Source of the DNA: Paludibacter sp.
GTDB taxonomy: Bacteria > Bacteroidota > Bacteroidia > Bacteroidales > Paludibacteraceae
DNA: 16,435 nucleotides
Assembly (NCBI GenBank): GCA_030655595.1
Contig: JAUSNQ010000099.1
Span: 1 to 16,435, forward strand
Direction: 5' to 3'
A program made the position numbers and the translations under genes. Under the pieces are notes generated by a model that made no database searches, was not told where the DNA came from, and worked only from the letters and a program-made list of their open reading frames with translations. This document shows, piece by piece, positions 1 to 7,985 of this stretch (within the stretch, counting starts at the first letter, position 1; the number at the start of each line of letters is the position of its first letter).

Positions 1-2163
1 ACCGATTTCATTAAAAACGAAAAATCGATTGAAGCGCATACGATTATTCACCCTAGTGAAATTATTATTTCAGATTCAATATGGAACCTCAGGACTTCTG
101 ATATTTATTTTTATTCGGACAGCTTGATTGCTGTCAACAACTTCCTTTTTGAGAACGAAAAACAATATTTTCATATCAATGGATTGGCATCAAACAATTT
201 AAGTGATAGTCTAACTGTTAGCATGTATGACCTTAACCTTGATTATGTGATGCAACTTGTGCGATTGAAGGGTGTCAGTTTTGGAGGTTTAATTACCGGC
301 AACATGAAACTATTCAGTTTGCTAAAAGAGCCCATTTATTTGGCTGATCTCAGGGCTAAGGATTTTTCGTTGAACAACAAAATTATTGGCGATGCAACTG
401 TTTCATCTAACTGGGACCAACTCAACAACCAATTATTGATCAGGGGTAATGTCGTTAATAAAGAACTTGAAAATGTAGCAGATGTTACCGGGGTTTATGT
501 CCCCAAAAACGACTCCTTAGACCTGCATGTAGATGCGAAGAAATTTCCTGTTGACTTTCTAAATAAATACTTTGAGGGTATTGCAAGCAACTTTAATGGA
601 AATGGTGCTGGTAAATTACGTATTTTCGGACCTACAAAGAAAATTCGTTTCGAGGGTGATGTATTTGTGACTGACGGTCGAGCTACAATTGACATGCTTA
701 ACACAACCTATCAATTCAATGATCGGGTCATGCTCACGCCGAAAAAGATACACCTCAACAACATCCGGATTTATGATGAAGAGAAAAACAGCGCAGTGGC
801 TAATGGTAGCATTGCACACAATGGGTCTTTCGCTAATATGGTTTATGATATCAGAATCAATACAAACAATATTCTGGCGATGAACACAACTTCCATCCAC
901 GATGAATTCTTTTATGGGAAAGCGTACATGGGTGGTTTGGTGAGGATTTTCGGAGATGAGCAAGTAGCCAATATTAACGTAAATGGCGTTTCAAGACCTA
1001 AGACAAAATGCTACATGTCGATGGGAAACACATCAAATGTATTGGAAAATGATTTTATCCGGTTTGTTGAGAAACGTTTAGTTCAATATTTTGATGAAAA
1101 TGAAGATAATAAAAAGGAATTTGTAAATCAAAACCAATTCAACGTAAAGGTTGATATGCAAATAGAAGTAACACCTGAGGCAGAAATGGAAATTCTCGTT
1201 GACCCAAGAGGAGGAGATAAAATTACAGGCAGAGGACGTGGAAATATCAGAATCAGATTCGACACCTTCTCAGATGTTGAACTCTATGGTACTATTGAAT
1301 TAGAAGAAGGTTATTATTTATTTACCTTGCAGACTGTTATACGAAAAGAGTTTAAAGTAAACGAAGGAAGTACCATTGCGTGGACAGGAGATCCTTTTGA
1401 AGCACAAGCTAACATAACCGGCTACTATCCGCTTACTGCTTCACTGAGCGATTTAATTGAAAGTGAGGAGTTGCGACAAATTACTTCCAGGTCAACCGTT
1501 CCCGTGCATTGTCTGCTTTATTTAACTGAAGATTTAATGTCGCCAAACATCAAATTCGGAATCGATTTACCTGCCAGCGATGAAAGCATCAAAGGGCGAG
1601 TTAGGAGTATTATCAATACAGAGGAAATGATGAATCGACAGATATTATATCTGATGCTCTTCCATAAATTCTTCACACCCGATTACATGCGAACGACTGC
1701 TGTAGGTATTAACGAAGGAATTTCATTTGCCACGACAACCGTGAGTGCGCAAATTAACAATTACTTGCAGAACATCATGAATTCCAATATCTTTTCATTT
1801 GGATTGGACTGGCAAAAAACGGATGCTGCTTCCGATGAAGTGAAAGCTCAGATACTCATTCAACCCAACAACCGACTTGTAATCAATGGCAATATCGGCT
1901 ACAGAAGCGACAACATCAGTGAAAATAAATTTATCGGCGATTTTGATCTGGAATATAAACTAATCGAATCGGGGAGGTTGCGATTTACGGCATACAACCA
2001 CACCATCGACCGCGCACAATTGCGTGAAGCTAAGACAACTCAAGGGGTTGGGTTAATTTACCGCGAAGATTTCAACAACATCGGAGAAATGTTTCAATAC
2101 TACTGGGATCTTGCCAAAGGGCTATTTGTCAAAAAAGAAAAAGAACCAACAGTCAGCAACTAA
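1..2163 (+). CDS. TamB-like translocation/assembly module protein, C-terminal part (5' truncated)
   Basis: The reading frame is open from base 1, so the gene begins upstream of the window; about 720 residues are visible. A TTG codon at 124 is internal and not a real start. The protein is rich in alternating hydrophobic and polar beta-strand sequence with few charged helices. It ends in the pattern typical of the TamB C-terminal domain (former DUF490): a strand-rich stretch ending FDLEYKLIESGRLRFTAYN, then a short tail with GVGLIYREDF. TamB proteins are anchored in the inner membrane, span the periplasm as a long lipid-accommodating beta-groove, and act in outer-membrane protein assembly and phospholipid transport. 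Bacteroidota versions are commonly around 1,500 residues, so roughly half is missing here. No tamA/BamA partner is visible, although it could lie upstream. The family call is from recognised sequence style and the C-terminal motif; the exact role is inferred. Confidence 0.85.
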   Translation, partial: TDFIKNEKSIEAHTIIHPSEIIISDSIWNLRTSDIYFYSDSLIAVNNFLFENEKQYFHINGLASNNLSDSLTVSMYDLNLDYVMQLVRLKGVSFGGLITGNMKLFSLLKEPIYLADLRAKDFSLNNKIIGDATVSSNWDQLNNQLLIRGNVVNKELENVADVTGVYVPKNDSLDLHVDAKKFPVDFLNKYFEGIASNFNGNGAGKLRIFGPTKKIRFEGDVFVTDGRATIDMLNTTYQFNDRVMLTPKKIHLNNIRIYDEEKNSAVANGSIAHNGSFANMVYDIRINTNNILAMNTTSIHDEFFYGKAYMGGLVRIFGDEQVANINVNGVSRPKTKCYMSMGNTSNVLENDFIRFVEKRLVQYFDENEDNKKEFVNQNQFNVKVDMQIEVTPEAEMEILVDPRGGDKITGRGRGNIRIRFDTFSDVELYGTIELEEGYYLFTLQTVIRKEFKVNEGSTIAWTGDPFEAQANITGYYPLTASLSDLIESEELRQITSRSTVPVHCLLYLTEDLMSPNIKFGIDLPASDESIKGRVRSIINTEEMMNRQILYLMLFHKFFTPDYMRTTAVGINEGISFATTTVSAQINNYLQNIMNSNIFSFGLDWQKTDAASDEVKAQILIQPNNRLVINGNIGYRSDNISENKFIGDFDLEYKLIESGRLRFTAYNHTIDRAQLREAKTTQGVGLIYREDFNNIGEMFQYYWDLAKGLFVKKEKEPTVSN

Positions 2164-2178
2164 GTATTGGCTTCTTAT

Positions 2179-2243
2179 AACAAAGCATCCGGGATATCGG
2201 CTCTTTTATTCTCATAAAAGTTCGATATCCCGGATGCTTTGTT
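2179..2243. terminator. Long bidirectional hairpin terminator between tamB-like gene and rpmE2
   Basis: The arms 2179-2199 and 2223-2243 are perfect 21-base reverse complements (left arm contains CAAAGCATCCGGGATATCG). The region between them folds again: CTTTTAT at 2203-2209 pairs with ATAAAAG at 2214-2220 around a TCTC loop, so nearly all 65 bases are paired. It starts 15 bases after the stop of the + strand gene and lies 23 bases beyond the stop of the convergent - strand gene. This placement suits a shared terminator. There is no long pure T run outside the stem; U-rich sequence is partly inside the arms. Confidence 0.85.
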
Positions 2244-2266
2244 TATCAGACTATTGAAAAAGTCAA

Positions 2267-2524
2267 TTATTTCTTTTCCATACGTTTTGCATACCTGTTC
2301 ATAAACTTATCAACACGTCCTGCAGTATCCACCAATTTAGATTTACCGGTGTAAAAAGGATGTGAAGAGTTGGAGATCTCAAGTTTCATCAATGGATAAC
2401 TAACTCCATCTATTTCAATTGATTCTCTGGTATTAACCGTTGAACGTGAAAAAAATGTATCGCCATTCGACATGTCTTTAAATACGACAGTGCGATAGTT
2501 TTCAGGGTGGATTCCGCTTTTCAT
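2267..2524 (-). CDS. rpmE2: 50S ribosomal protein L31, type B
   Basis: This 85-residue protein begins [21 protein letters not shown] and contains [28 protein letters not shown], the standard L31 signature. It lacks the CxxC zinc-ribbon cysteines of type A L31 and has the insert typical of type B, so it is the zinc-independent form, which is the usual one in Bacteroidota. It binds 23S rRNA at the central protuberance and helps bridge the subunits. Length matches the family. It has its own consensus promoter 44 bases upstream and ends at a strong hairpin, so it is probably a single-gene transcript, possibly also read from the transporter gene upstream. Confidence 0.97.
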   Translation of the reverse strand: MKSGIHPENYRTVVFKDMSNGDTFFSRSTVNTRESIEIDGVSYPLMKLEISNSSHPFYTGKSKLVDTAGRVDKFMNRYAKRMEKK

Positions 2525-2567
2525 ATCTTATGTTTTAATTTTTCTATTTTCATTTTAAATCGGCTTG

Positions 2568-2598
2568 CAAAAGTACAATATTATATTTAAATATCAAA
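2568..2598 (-). promoter_or_regulatory. Bacteroidota-type promoter for rpmE2
   Basis: Read on the - strand, TTTG (complement of 2595-2598) is followed by exactly 19 bases and then TACTTTTG (complement of 2568-2575). This is a full match to the Bacteroidota sigma-70-like consensus TTTG-N19-TAnnTTTG. Transcription should start close to 2561, giving a leader of about 37 bases with no Shine-Dalgarno. Confidence 0.85.
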
Positions 2599-2615
2599 GA
2601 GAAGCACTCATTTTT

Positions 2616-3515
2616 TTATTTGCTTCCCAAAAACAAAAGCAACATCCCAATCAGAACACCTATCAAATCGATCATTTTCAGTTTTAGGTATCTGTCTTTT
2701 AAAACAATAGCTCCGTAAATAAAGGGTACAATCACTCCCCCGCGACGAACTGTACCCAAAACAGAAATAAGCGAATCGGGCAAAGTAAGTGCGTAGAAAT
2801 ACACAAAATCAGAACTCACCAACAAGATGGAAATAAATACGATTGACCACCGAAACTGGAAAGGAGTTGATTTTTTCCGGATTGGATACCACAATGTAAA
2901 GGTTATGACTCCCATCATAATAACCTGATAAAAAGTGTAGTACACCTGAACTGTCATGTGATTAAACTGTTGCATCAGGTATTTATCATACAAACCACTC
3001 ATGGCACCGGTAATGGTTGCCATGATGATAAACCAGATCCATTTATTGGTTATGAAAGAATATCCTTCCTTTTTCCCAATCAAAGAAAACATGAAAAATG
3101 AAATCAGGGTAATCACAATACCTCCTGTTTGAAGTGCGTTCAGTTGCTCTCCGAAAATGAGCACCCCTCCCAGTACAACAAGTACAGGCTGGGTAGCCTT
3201 AATTGGTGCAGCAAGCGTAAGCGGCAGGTTTTTCATCGCAAAATAGGCGAAAAGCCAAGAGGATAGTACGATCGTTGATTTTACAAGAATGAGTAAATGG
3301 GTCTTCAAATCTACTGCAGGTACGAAAAAGATTCCATCTTGCAGGGCTTCGGGATGCACACGTGAAACTACCAAGAAAGGCAATAAAATTAGCGATGAAA
3401 CAAAAATTGACATAAATAAAACTGGCACAACAGCATTTTTATGCACCGAAACTTTCTTACTGACTTCGTAAGAACCTAATAAAACCGCAGATATTACACC
3501 AAGAAAGAGCCACAT
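2616..3515 (-). CDS. DMT superfamily (EamA-type) membrane transporter
   Basis: The 299-residue protein is almost entirely hydrophobic helices with short loops, giving about ten membrane spans in two repeated halves, as in EamA drug/metabolite transporters. The first helix starts at residue 2 (MWLFLGVISAVLLG). Features typical of the family include LAAPIKATQPVLVVLGGVL in the first half (roughly residues 100-118) and FEQ-like GEQL after it. In the second half, LGTVRRGGVIVPFIYGAIVLKDR precedes the last helix, as is usual before the closing span. EamA members export or import small metabolites in the inner membrane; the substrate cannot be read from sequence. The gene lies 62 bases downstream of truA on the same strand with no clear promoter in the gap, so it is probably the last gene of the purU-truA unit. 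The ATG at 3513-3515 is the only sensible start. Confidence 0.88.
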   Translation of the reverse strand: MWLFLGVISAVLLGSYEVSKKVSVHKNAVVPVLFMSIFVSSLILLPFLVVSRVHPEALQDGIFFVPAVDLKTHLLILVKSTIVLSSWLFAYFAMKNLPLTLAAPIKATQPVLVVLGGVLIFGEQLNALQTGGIVITLISFFMFSLIGKKEGYSFITNKWIWFIIMATITGAMSGLYDKYLMQQFNHMTVQVYYTFYQVIMMGVITFTLWYPIRKKSTPFQFRWSIVFISILLVSSDFVYFYALTLPDSLISVLGTVRRGGVIVPFIYGAIVLKDRYLKLKMIDLIGVLIGMLLLFLGSK

Positions 3516-3577
3516 TTTAGAATGAAAAGAAGTTTAAAAATTTCGCATTGAAAACGATGCAATCGATCTGTATTAAT

Positions 3578-4327
3578 TCAATTTAAAAAGACCGATTCAG
3601 GATAACATATATCGACCAAATACAATCCGTGGGCAGGAACAGAAACACCCGCTTTGCAGCGATTTTTTGCTTCAATGATTTCGCAGAAAGTTGAGACATC
3701 AATTTTATGCATACCCACATCAAACAAAGTTCCGACAATTGACCTCACCATGTTCCGTAAAAAGCGGTCGGCTTCGATTGTGAAAACCCATTTGTCACCT
3801 CTTTGTTCCCACAAAGCTTCTTTGATGACACAATTATTCGTTTTCACATCAGTATGCAATTTGCTGAAACTCGTAAAATCGGTGAAATCTTTCAGCTTTG
3901 CTGCAGCCTGATTCATCAAATCGAAATCGAGCGGATGATGGATTCTGAGTGCCAGATTTTCCATAAAAACCTGTTTTCCTATGTAGAGATGATATTCATA
4001 CTTTCGGGAGATCGCGTCAAAACGGGCATGCGCATCGGGTACAACAGCAACAATCTTCTCTGCCGCAATATCTTTTGGTAAAATACTGTTTATTTTGCGG
4101 ATATAGCTTAGCTCATGCAAGTCATCACGAACCGAATCAAAATGCGCCACCATCATTTTCGCATGTACACCGGTATCCGTTCTGCCTGCACCCACCAGGT
4201 CGATTTTCTCCCGGAGCATGGTACACAAAGCATTGGTCAGTACTTCCTGTACCGAGATACCATTCGGTTGAATCTGCCAGCCGTGATAGGCAGTGCCGTT
4301 GTAAGAAAAAAAGATAAAATATCGCAT
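3578..4327 (-). CDS. truA: tRNA pseudouridine(38-40) synthase TruA
   Basis: The 249-residue protein carries the TruA hallmarks: an N-terminal FFSYNGTAYHGWQ segment (residues 6-18), the catalytic-loop motif GAGRTDTGVHA (47-56) with catalytic Asp51, RKYEYHLY (108-115), RFLRNMVRSIVG (188-199) and the C-terminal PAHGLYL (231-237). TruA isomerises uridines at positions 38-40 of the tRNA anticodon stem in the cytoplasm. Length is slightly shorter than E. coli TruA (270), as is common. The ATG at 4325-4327 shares its A with the TAA stop of purU (TAATG), so its translation is probably coupled to purU. Confidence 0.97.
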   Translation of the reverse strand: MRYFIFFSYNGTAYHGWQIQPNGISVQEVLTNALCTMLREKIDLVGAGRTDTGVHAKMMVAHFDSVRDDLHELSYIRKINSILPKDIAAEKIVAVVPDAHARFDAISRKYEYHLYIGKQVFMENLALRIHHPLDFDLMNQAAAKLKDFTDFTSFSKLHTDVKTNNCVIKEALWEQRGDKWVFTIEADRFLRNMVRSIVGTLFDVGMHKIDVSTFCEIIEAKNRCKAGVSVPAHGLYLVDICYPESVFLN

Positions 4328-5193
4328 TATTGGAACACTACTGTTCTGTTTTTATAGGTGAGTGTTTTCCTTTCAATGTGCTTTTCTACTGCACGCGAAA
4401 GCACAATTTTCTCCAGATCCCGTCCTTTTCGGATTAACTCAGACACGGTATCAATGTGAGAAATACGCGTTACATCTTGCTCAATGATAGGACCGGAATC
4501 CAAATCGGTAGTAACATAATGACTGGTTGCTCCGATAATTTTTACGCCACGTTCATGAGCTGCATGGTATGGTTTTGCCCCCATAAATGCAGGCAAAAAA
4601 GAATGATGAATGTTGATAATGCGGTCAGGATAATGACTGATAAAATCCTGTGATACGATTTGCATATACCTTGCTAGTACGCAAAAGGTAATTCGTCTGG
4701 TTTTAAGCAGTTCCAGCTCCTTTGCTTCTTGTTCTTTTTTATTCTCTTTATTGATGGGAAAATAATGATACTCAATGTCAAATCTTTTCGCGACAGGCTC
4801 CAAATCGGGATGATTGCTGATGATTAAAGGAATTTCGACATGCCACTCTCCGGCAGCATAACGCGAAAGCAAATCGTATAAACAATGTGTCATCTTCGAG
4901 ACAAAGATTGCCATGCGCGGCTTGACATGCGAAAAATACAATCGAAAAGTCATGTCGTACCGAATTGCTAAAAGCGTCTGAAAATACTCCTGAATTTTAT
5001 CCCTTGGAATTTGAAAATCCGTTAAATCCCACTTGATACGCATGAAGAAAACTTTTTCTTCGCGGTTAACATATTGATCCAGATAAAGAATATTTCCTTT
5101 ATGTTGATTAATAAATTCAGTAACAGCAGCTAATATTCCCGGTTTATCAGGACAGTGCAATAATAGCACCGCGGTATTGTCGTTTAATTTCAT
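4327..5193 (-). CDS. purU: Formyltetrahydrofolate deformylase PurU
   Basis: The enzyme hydrolyses 10-formyl-THF to THF and formate, supplying formate for purine synthesis and balancing one-carbon pools. The 288-residue protein has an N-terminal ACT domain (about residues 7-85, VLLLHCPDKPGILAAVTEF), which senses amino acids (Met/Gly in the E. coli enzyme). A formyltransferase-fold domain follows (about 92-280). The catalytic triad of the fold is present: Asn194 and His196 in NIHHSFLP and Asp232 in DLDSGPI. The GAKPYHAAHERGVKIIGATSHY stretch between them is specific to PurU rather than PurN. It is the first gene of a purU-truA unit with a 1-base stop/start overlap, and a matching promoter lies 39 bases before the ATG. 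Confidence 0.96.
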   Translation of the reverse strand: MKLNDNTAVLLLHCPDKPGILAAVTEFINQHKGNILYLDQYVNREEKVFFMRIKWDLTDFQIPRDKIQEYFQTLLAIRYDMTFRLYFSHVKPRMAIFVSKMTHCLYDLLSRYAAGEWHVEIPLIISNHPDLEPVAKRFDIEYHYFPINKENKKEQEAKELELLKTRRITFCVLARYMQIVSQDFISHYPDRIINIHHSFLPAFMGAKPYHAAHERGVKIIGATSHYVTTDLDSGPIIEQDVTRISHIDTVSELIRKGRDLEKIVLSRAVEKHIERKTLTYKNRTVVFQ

Positions 5194-5231
5194 CCCAGTT
5201 TAAAAAGTTTTATACCTTAATATTCAAGCTG

Positions 5232-5262
5232 CAAAGATAGTATTTATGCACGAGAGTAAAAA
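5232..5262 (-). promoter_or_regulatory. Promoter for purU-truA(-transporter)
   Basis: On the - strand the -7 element TATCTTTG (complement of 5232-5239) fits TAnnTTTG perfectly. Nineteen bases upstream is TTTT (complement of 5259-5262), one base off the -33 TTTG. The implied leader is about 33 bases. It lies in the 90-base gap after the lipocalin gene. Confidence 0.65.
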
Positions 5263-5283
5263 AGCACACCAAATTTTCAGGGA

Positions 5284-5823
5284 TTAATCATGTTCTACCC
5301 AAATCAGATTCTCAGTTTGAAAACCAATATTTTGAGCAATCTCGAGGTATTTTTGTTTGATATCTTCAGGAATGGTCTTTTCACGCGCCAGAATCCAGAG
5401 GTATTTCAGACTGCTTCCCGATATCAATGCATATTGATAATCATCATCCAAAGCTATAACATTGTAACCAGCATAAAACGGTCCGAAAAACGACACTTTC
5501 AACATAGCTACAGTGGGATCATCCACAAATTTGGCCTTACCTTCGGCATCTTTCCATTCGTTAGTTATATAATTAAATCCCCTGTTATACACCCTGATAA
5601 ATCCATTTTCCATCAATGAATAAGTGGCTGTAGTATTATTCAAATCCTTTTCAAACCGGAAATCGAACCGGGCAATCTCATACCACTTGCCGAGGTATTT
5701 TTCTTTGTCAAACGACTTTACCGCAATGGCGCCCGAGGGAATGGTCCCACAGGAATTAAACAGAATCCCCATGATGAATAAGATTGTAGTGATTTTTAAA
5801 AATATTAATGCTTTCATTTTCAA
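5284..5823 (-). CDS. Lipocalin family lipoprotein (Blc-like)
   Basis: The 179-residue protein starts with a charged/hydrophobic signal peptide and a relaxed lipobox LFNSC, so Cys25 is the likely lipidated residue and the mature protein a membrane lipoprotein. The lipocalin first conserved region is YLGKWYEIARFDFRFEKD (Gly45, Trp47). Other family features follow: NTTATYSL, the FFGPFYAGYNVIALDDDYQYALISG core with the second conserved region, and the Arg of YLWILAREKTIP. This is the bacterial lipocalin (Blc) subgroup, which binds fatty acids or lysophospholipids at the outer membrane and is tied to membrane maintenance. It is downstream of an acyl-CoA synthetase on the same strand (56-base gap), so the two may be co-transcribed. 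A second Met at codon 3 is an alternative start. Confidence 0.93.
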   Translation of the reverse strand: MKMKALIFLKITTILFIMGILFNSCGTIPSGAIAVKSFDKEKYLGKWYEIARFDFRFEKDLNNTTATYSLMENGFIRVYNRGFNYITNEWKDAEGKAKFVDDPTVAMLKVSFFGPFYAGYNVIALDDDYQYALISGSSLKYLWILAREKTIPEDIKQKYLEIAQNIGFQTENLIWVEHD

Positions 5824-5879
5824 ATGATTTTTTAGATTTGTATTGATATATTGAAGCCATTAAACAACGCTTGCAGCTA

Positions 5880-7643
5880 TCAAACGAACAATTTCTCAAT
5901 TCTCTCACTATAATGGGCTTCAATCACATCACGTTTAATTTTCAACGTGGGTGAAAGAAATCCTCCAGGCTGTGTCCATTCTTCAGCGACCAATTGCCAT
6001 CTTTTAACTTGTTCAAAATCACCAAAAAACGCATTGTATATCTTAACTTCATCCTGATATCGTTTGAGCACAACCGGATTTTCAATGATTTCAGCATTTG
6101 ACGTACAAGGAATTCGGTGAATACCGCACCATGACTTCAGATAAACAAAATCGGGCGAGATTAATGCAGCGGCGAATTTTTTATTTTCACCTACAACAAT
6201 CATGTTTTCAATGAATGGCGATTCGGTGAATTTTGACTCAATAGCCTGTGGATTTACGTACTTTCCGAATGATGTTTTGAAAATACTTTTCAAACGCCCG
6301 GTTATAATCAGCTGACCTTCAGGAGTAAACTTCCCTGTATCGCCAGTGTGCAACCAACCATCTGCATCAATGACCTGAGCTGTCAACTCCGGATCACGAT
6401 AATAACCAAGCATTACATTGTGACCGCGACAAAGAATTTCGTCCCTTTCAGCCAGTTTTACGTCCACACCCGGAAGCGGCAATCCGACTGTCCCAAATTT
6501 TCGTCCGTTTTTACCGCGCTGACTTACAGCAATGACCGGAGAGGTTTCGCTCAGACCATAGCCTTCGAAAACAGGCATTCCGATTGCCGAAAAAAACGAG
6601 GCTATATGCGATTGAATTGCTGAACCGCCTGAAACGACAATGTCAAAATTCCCACCTATGGCAGCTCGCCATTTCGAATAGATCAATTTATCGGCAAGTT
6701 TCAACTTCATTTTCATCCATGAACTCATGCCTTCCAACTGGTACTTGGTAGCAAGATGAAATGCCCAATAATACAACCTCTGTTTAACAAACGGTAGTTT
6801 CTTGCCGGCCAAGAACAACTTATCATATATTTTTTCTAACAAACGAGGTACAGCCGACATCATCGTTGGGCTCACTTCTTTGATATTATCTCCAATCGTA
6901 GCAAGACTTTCAGCATAATAGACCGACATGCCAAGATACTGGTACAGATATACCAACATGCGTTCGTACGCATGACAAAGTGGTAAAAAACTTAAGGCAG
7001 TCTTACTCCATGTTGAAGGTGTTGATTTGAGATTCTCTATTTGATTGATAATATTACTGTGTGAAAGCATGACCCCTTTGGGATTTCCTGTTGTGCCGGA
7101 GGTATAAATGATGGTAGCCATTTGACCGGTTTCAATCGTTGCTTTGATTGCGGCTAATTGCTCGGGTTCAGGGTTTTCATTTCCAATTTCGATTAATTGA
7201 TCCAGGTATTTGTAGTCGCCATCTTCTTCGTCAAACAAAAAAATTTCTTTTAAAGTTTTGACTTCGGGCATGACAGGCTCCAATTTCTTGCGCAAATCTT
7301 TTCCTTCAATAAAAATCATTTTCATTTCGGCATGATTCAAAATGTATCGGTAATCATCCTGACTGATGGTTGGATAAATGGGAATAGATATCGCACCGAT
7401 TTGCATGATTGCCATATCAAGCATATTCCATTCGGGACGGTTTCCGCTGACTAATCCAATATTATCTCCCGGTTTCACCCCCAATTTCAACATGCCATAA
7501 CTGATTTTGTTGGTTAATTCAACATATTCCTGAATGCTGAATTTTCTCCATACTCCATTCCTTTTGTATGCCAAAGCTGCATCCTGATTAGGATAATTTT
7601 CGATGTAATTATCCAATAAATCAAATAATCGTGTTACTTTCAT
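5880..7643 (-). CDS. Long-chain fatty acid--CoA ligase (AMP-forming)
   Basis: The enzyme activates long-chain fatty acids to acyl-AMP and then acyl-CoA. I chose the ATG at 7641-7643 (587 residues, MKVTRLFDLLDNYIENYP). The open frame can be extended to a GTG at 7665-7667, but the eight added residues are not family-like. Adenylation motifs, numbered from this ATG: P-loop IIYTSGTTGNPKGVMLSH (178-195), GYGLSETSP (361-369), GWLHTGD ending at about Asp435, ITGRLKSIFKTSFGKYVNP (about 447-465), and the C-terminal catalytic Lys in SPTLKIKR. The arrangement matches FadD/FACS-type eukaryote-like long-chain synthetases (FAA1-like), about 590-600 residues. It is cytoplasmic or peripherally membrane bound. 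It is the first gene of a possible unit with the lipocalin lipoprotein. Upstream are a good -7 element (7729-7736) and a 16-base palindrome (7675-7690). Confidence 0.93.
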   Translation of the reverse strand: MKVTRLFDLLDNYIENYPNQDAALAYKRNGVWRKFSIQEYVELTNKISYGMLKLGVKPGDNIGLVSGNRPEWNMLDMAIMQIGAISIPIYPTISQDDYRYILNHAEMKMIFIEGKDLRKKLEPVMPEVKTLKEIFLFDEEDGDYKYLDQLIEIGNENPEPEQLAAIKATIETGQMATIIYTSGTTGNPKGVMLSHSNIINQIENLKSTPSTWSKTALSFLPLCHAYERMLVYLYQYLGMSVYYAESLATIGDNIKEVSPTMMSAVPRLLEKIYDKLFLAGKKLPFVKQRLYYWAFHLATKYQLEGMSSWMKMKLKLADKLIYSKWRAAIGGNFDIVVSGGSAIQSHIASFFSAIGMPVFEGYGLSETSPVIAVSQRGKNGRKFGTVGLPLPGVDVKLAERDEILCRGHNVMLGYYRDPELTAQVIDADGWLHTGDTGKFTPEGQLIITGRLKSIFKTSFGKYVNPQAIESKFTESPFIENMIVVGENKKFAAALISPDFVYLKSWCGIHRIPCTSNAEIIENPVVLKRYQDEVKIYNAFFGDFEQVKRWQLVAEEWTQPGGFLSPTLKIKRDVIEAHYSERIEKLFV

Positions 7644-7674
7644 ATTGATTAGTTTAAAAAATTGCACAAACTTG

Positions 7675-7690
7675 TTCCATAATTATGGAA
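7675..7690. repeat. 16-base perfect palindrome, possible operator for the acyl-CoA ligase
   Basis: TTCCATAATTATGGAA is its own reverse complement. It sits 32 bases upstream of the chosen ligase ATG, between the -7 element at 7729-7736 and the gene. It could be an operator for a lipid-responsive repressor or a small hairpin in the leader. No regulator family can be named from the sequence. Confidence 0.4.
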
Positions 7691-7728
7691 TTTTTTAAAA
7701 AAATTGTTGCAGGTGATAGAAAAGCCTT

Positions 7729-7736
7729 CAAAAGTA
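7729..7736 (-). promoter_or_regulatory. -7 promoter element for the acyl-CoA ligase
   Basis: On the - strand this reads TACTTTTG, a perfect TAnnTTTG match. No TTTG is found 19-21 bases upstream, so only the -7 half is supported. It would give a leader of about 80 bases containing the palindrome. Confidence 0.4.
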
Positions 7737-7804
7737 AAAAAATAATTTGAATTATTAAGTCAATATGTTTTTTTACTTCGCTATTTATCAAGTTATACAG
7801 ATTA

Positions 7805-7835
7805 TTTTTTGTTTCGATTATTTTCACTACCTTTG
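7805..7835 (+). promoter_or_regulatory. Promoter for the DEAD-box helicase
   Basis: TACCTTTG at 7828-7835 matches the TAnnTTTG -7 element. TTTT at 7805-7808 stands at the canonical 19-base spacing, and a TTTG at 7808-7811 stands at a shorter 16-base spacing. Transcription from here leaves a leader of roughly 145 bases before the ATG at 7986. Confidence 0.6.
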
Positions 7836-7841
7836 CCGCCG

Positions 7842-7985
7842 CAAATAAACAACCGCGCGTTGTGGGTAAAAATCCGAAAATCACTGCAATAACTTTTTGC
7901 AGCTTCGCATATCTGAGGGTACACGTTGAAATAACGATGAAATAATCGCCGGATAAAACTCAAAACGTGTACTAAAAACAACAAA
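7842..7985 (+). promoter_or_regulatory. Long structured 5' leader of the DEAD-box helicase mRNA
   Basis: The putative leader contains a stem CTGCAA/TTGCAG (7884-7889 with 7897-7902, 7-base loop). It also contains a perfect 9-base long-range stem, GTACACGTT (7919-7927) with AACGTGTAC (7964-7972), enclosing a small CGAT/ATCG hairpin. The long stem closes 13 bases before the ATG. Long leaders are a known feature of cold-shock genes, including RNA helicases of the CsdA/DeaD type; that this one controls translation is inference. Confidence 0.5.

Larger units (their letters stand above)
7644..7985. promoter_or_regulatory. Divergent control region between acyl-CoA ligase and DEAD-box helicase
   Basis: These 342 bases contain no convincing protein gene. 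The left part is very AT-rich and holds a - strand promoter element and a palindrome in front of the ligase. The right part, from 7828 onward, is more GC-balanced and reads as a + strand promoter followed by a long structured leader for the helicase. Confidence 0.7.

Noticed and set aside
616..963. 115-residue open frame on the - strand inside the TamB-like gene
   Set aside because: It lies entirely antisense to a well supported coding region and its translation has no recognisable motif.
3516..3577. Search for a separate promoter for the EamA transporter
   Set aside because: No TAnnTTTG element was found in the 62-base gap, so read-through from the purU-truA unit is the simpler view.
7644..7667. 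GTG start giving an 8-residue longer acyl-CoA ligase
   Set aside because: The ATG at 7641-7643 gives the family-typical N-terminus and the upstream extension is not conserved-looking.
7654..7884. 76-residue - strand open frame in the region before the acyl-CoA ligase
   Set aside because: It overlaps promoter elements and low-complexity AT-rich DNA, its composition is not protein-like, and it would cover the helicase promoter.
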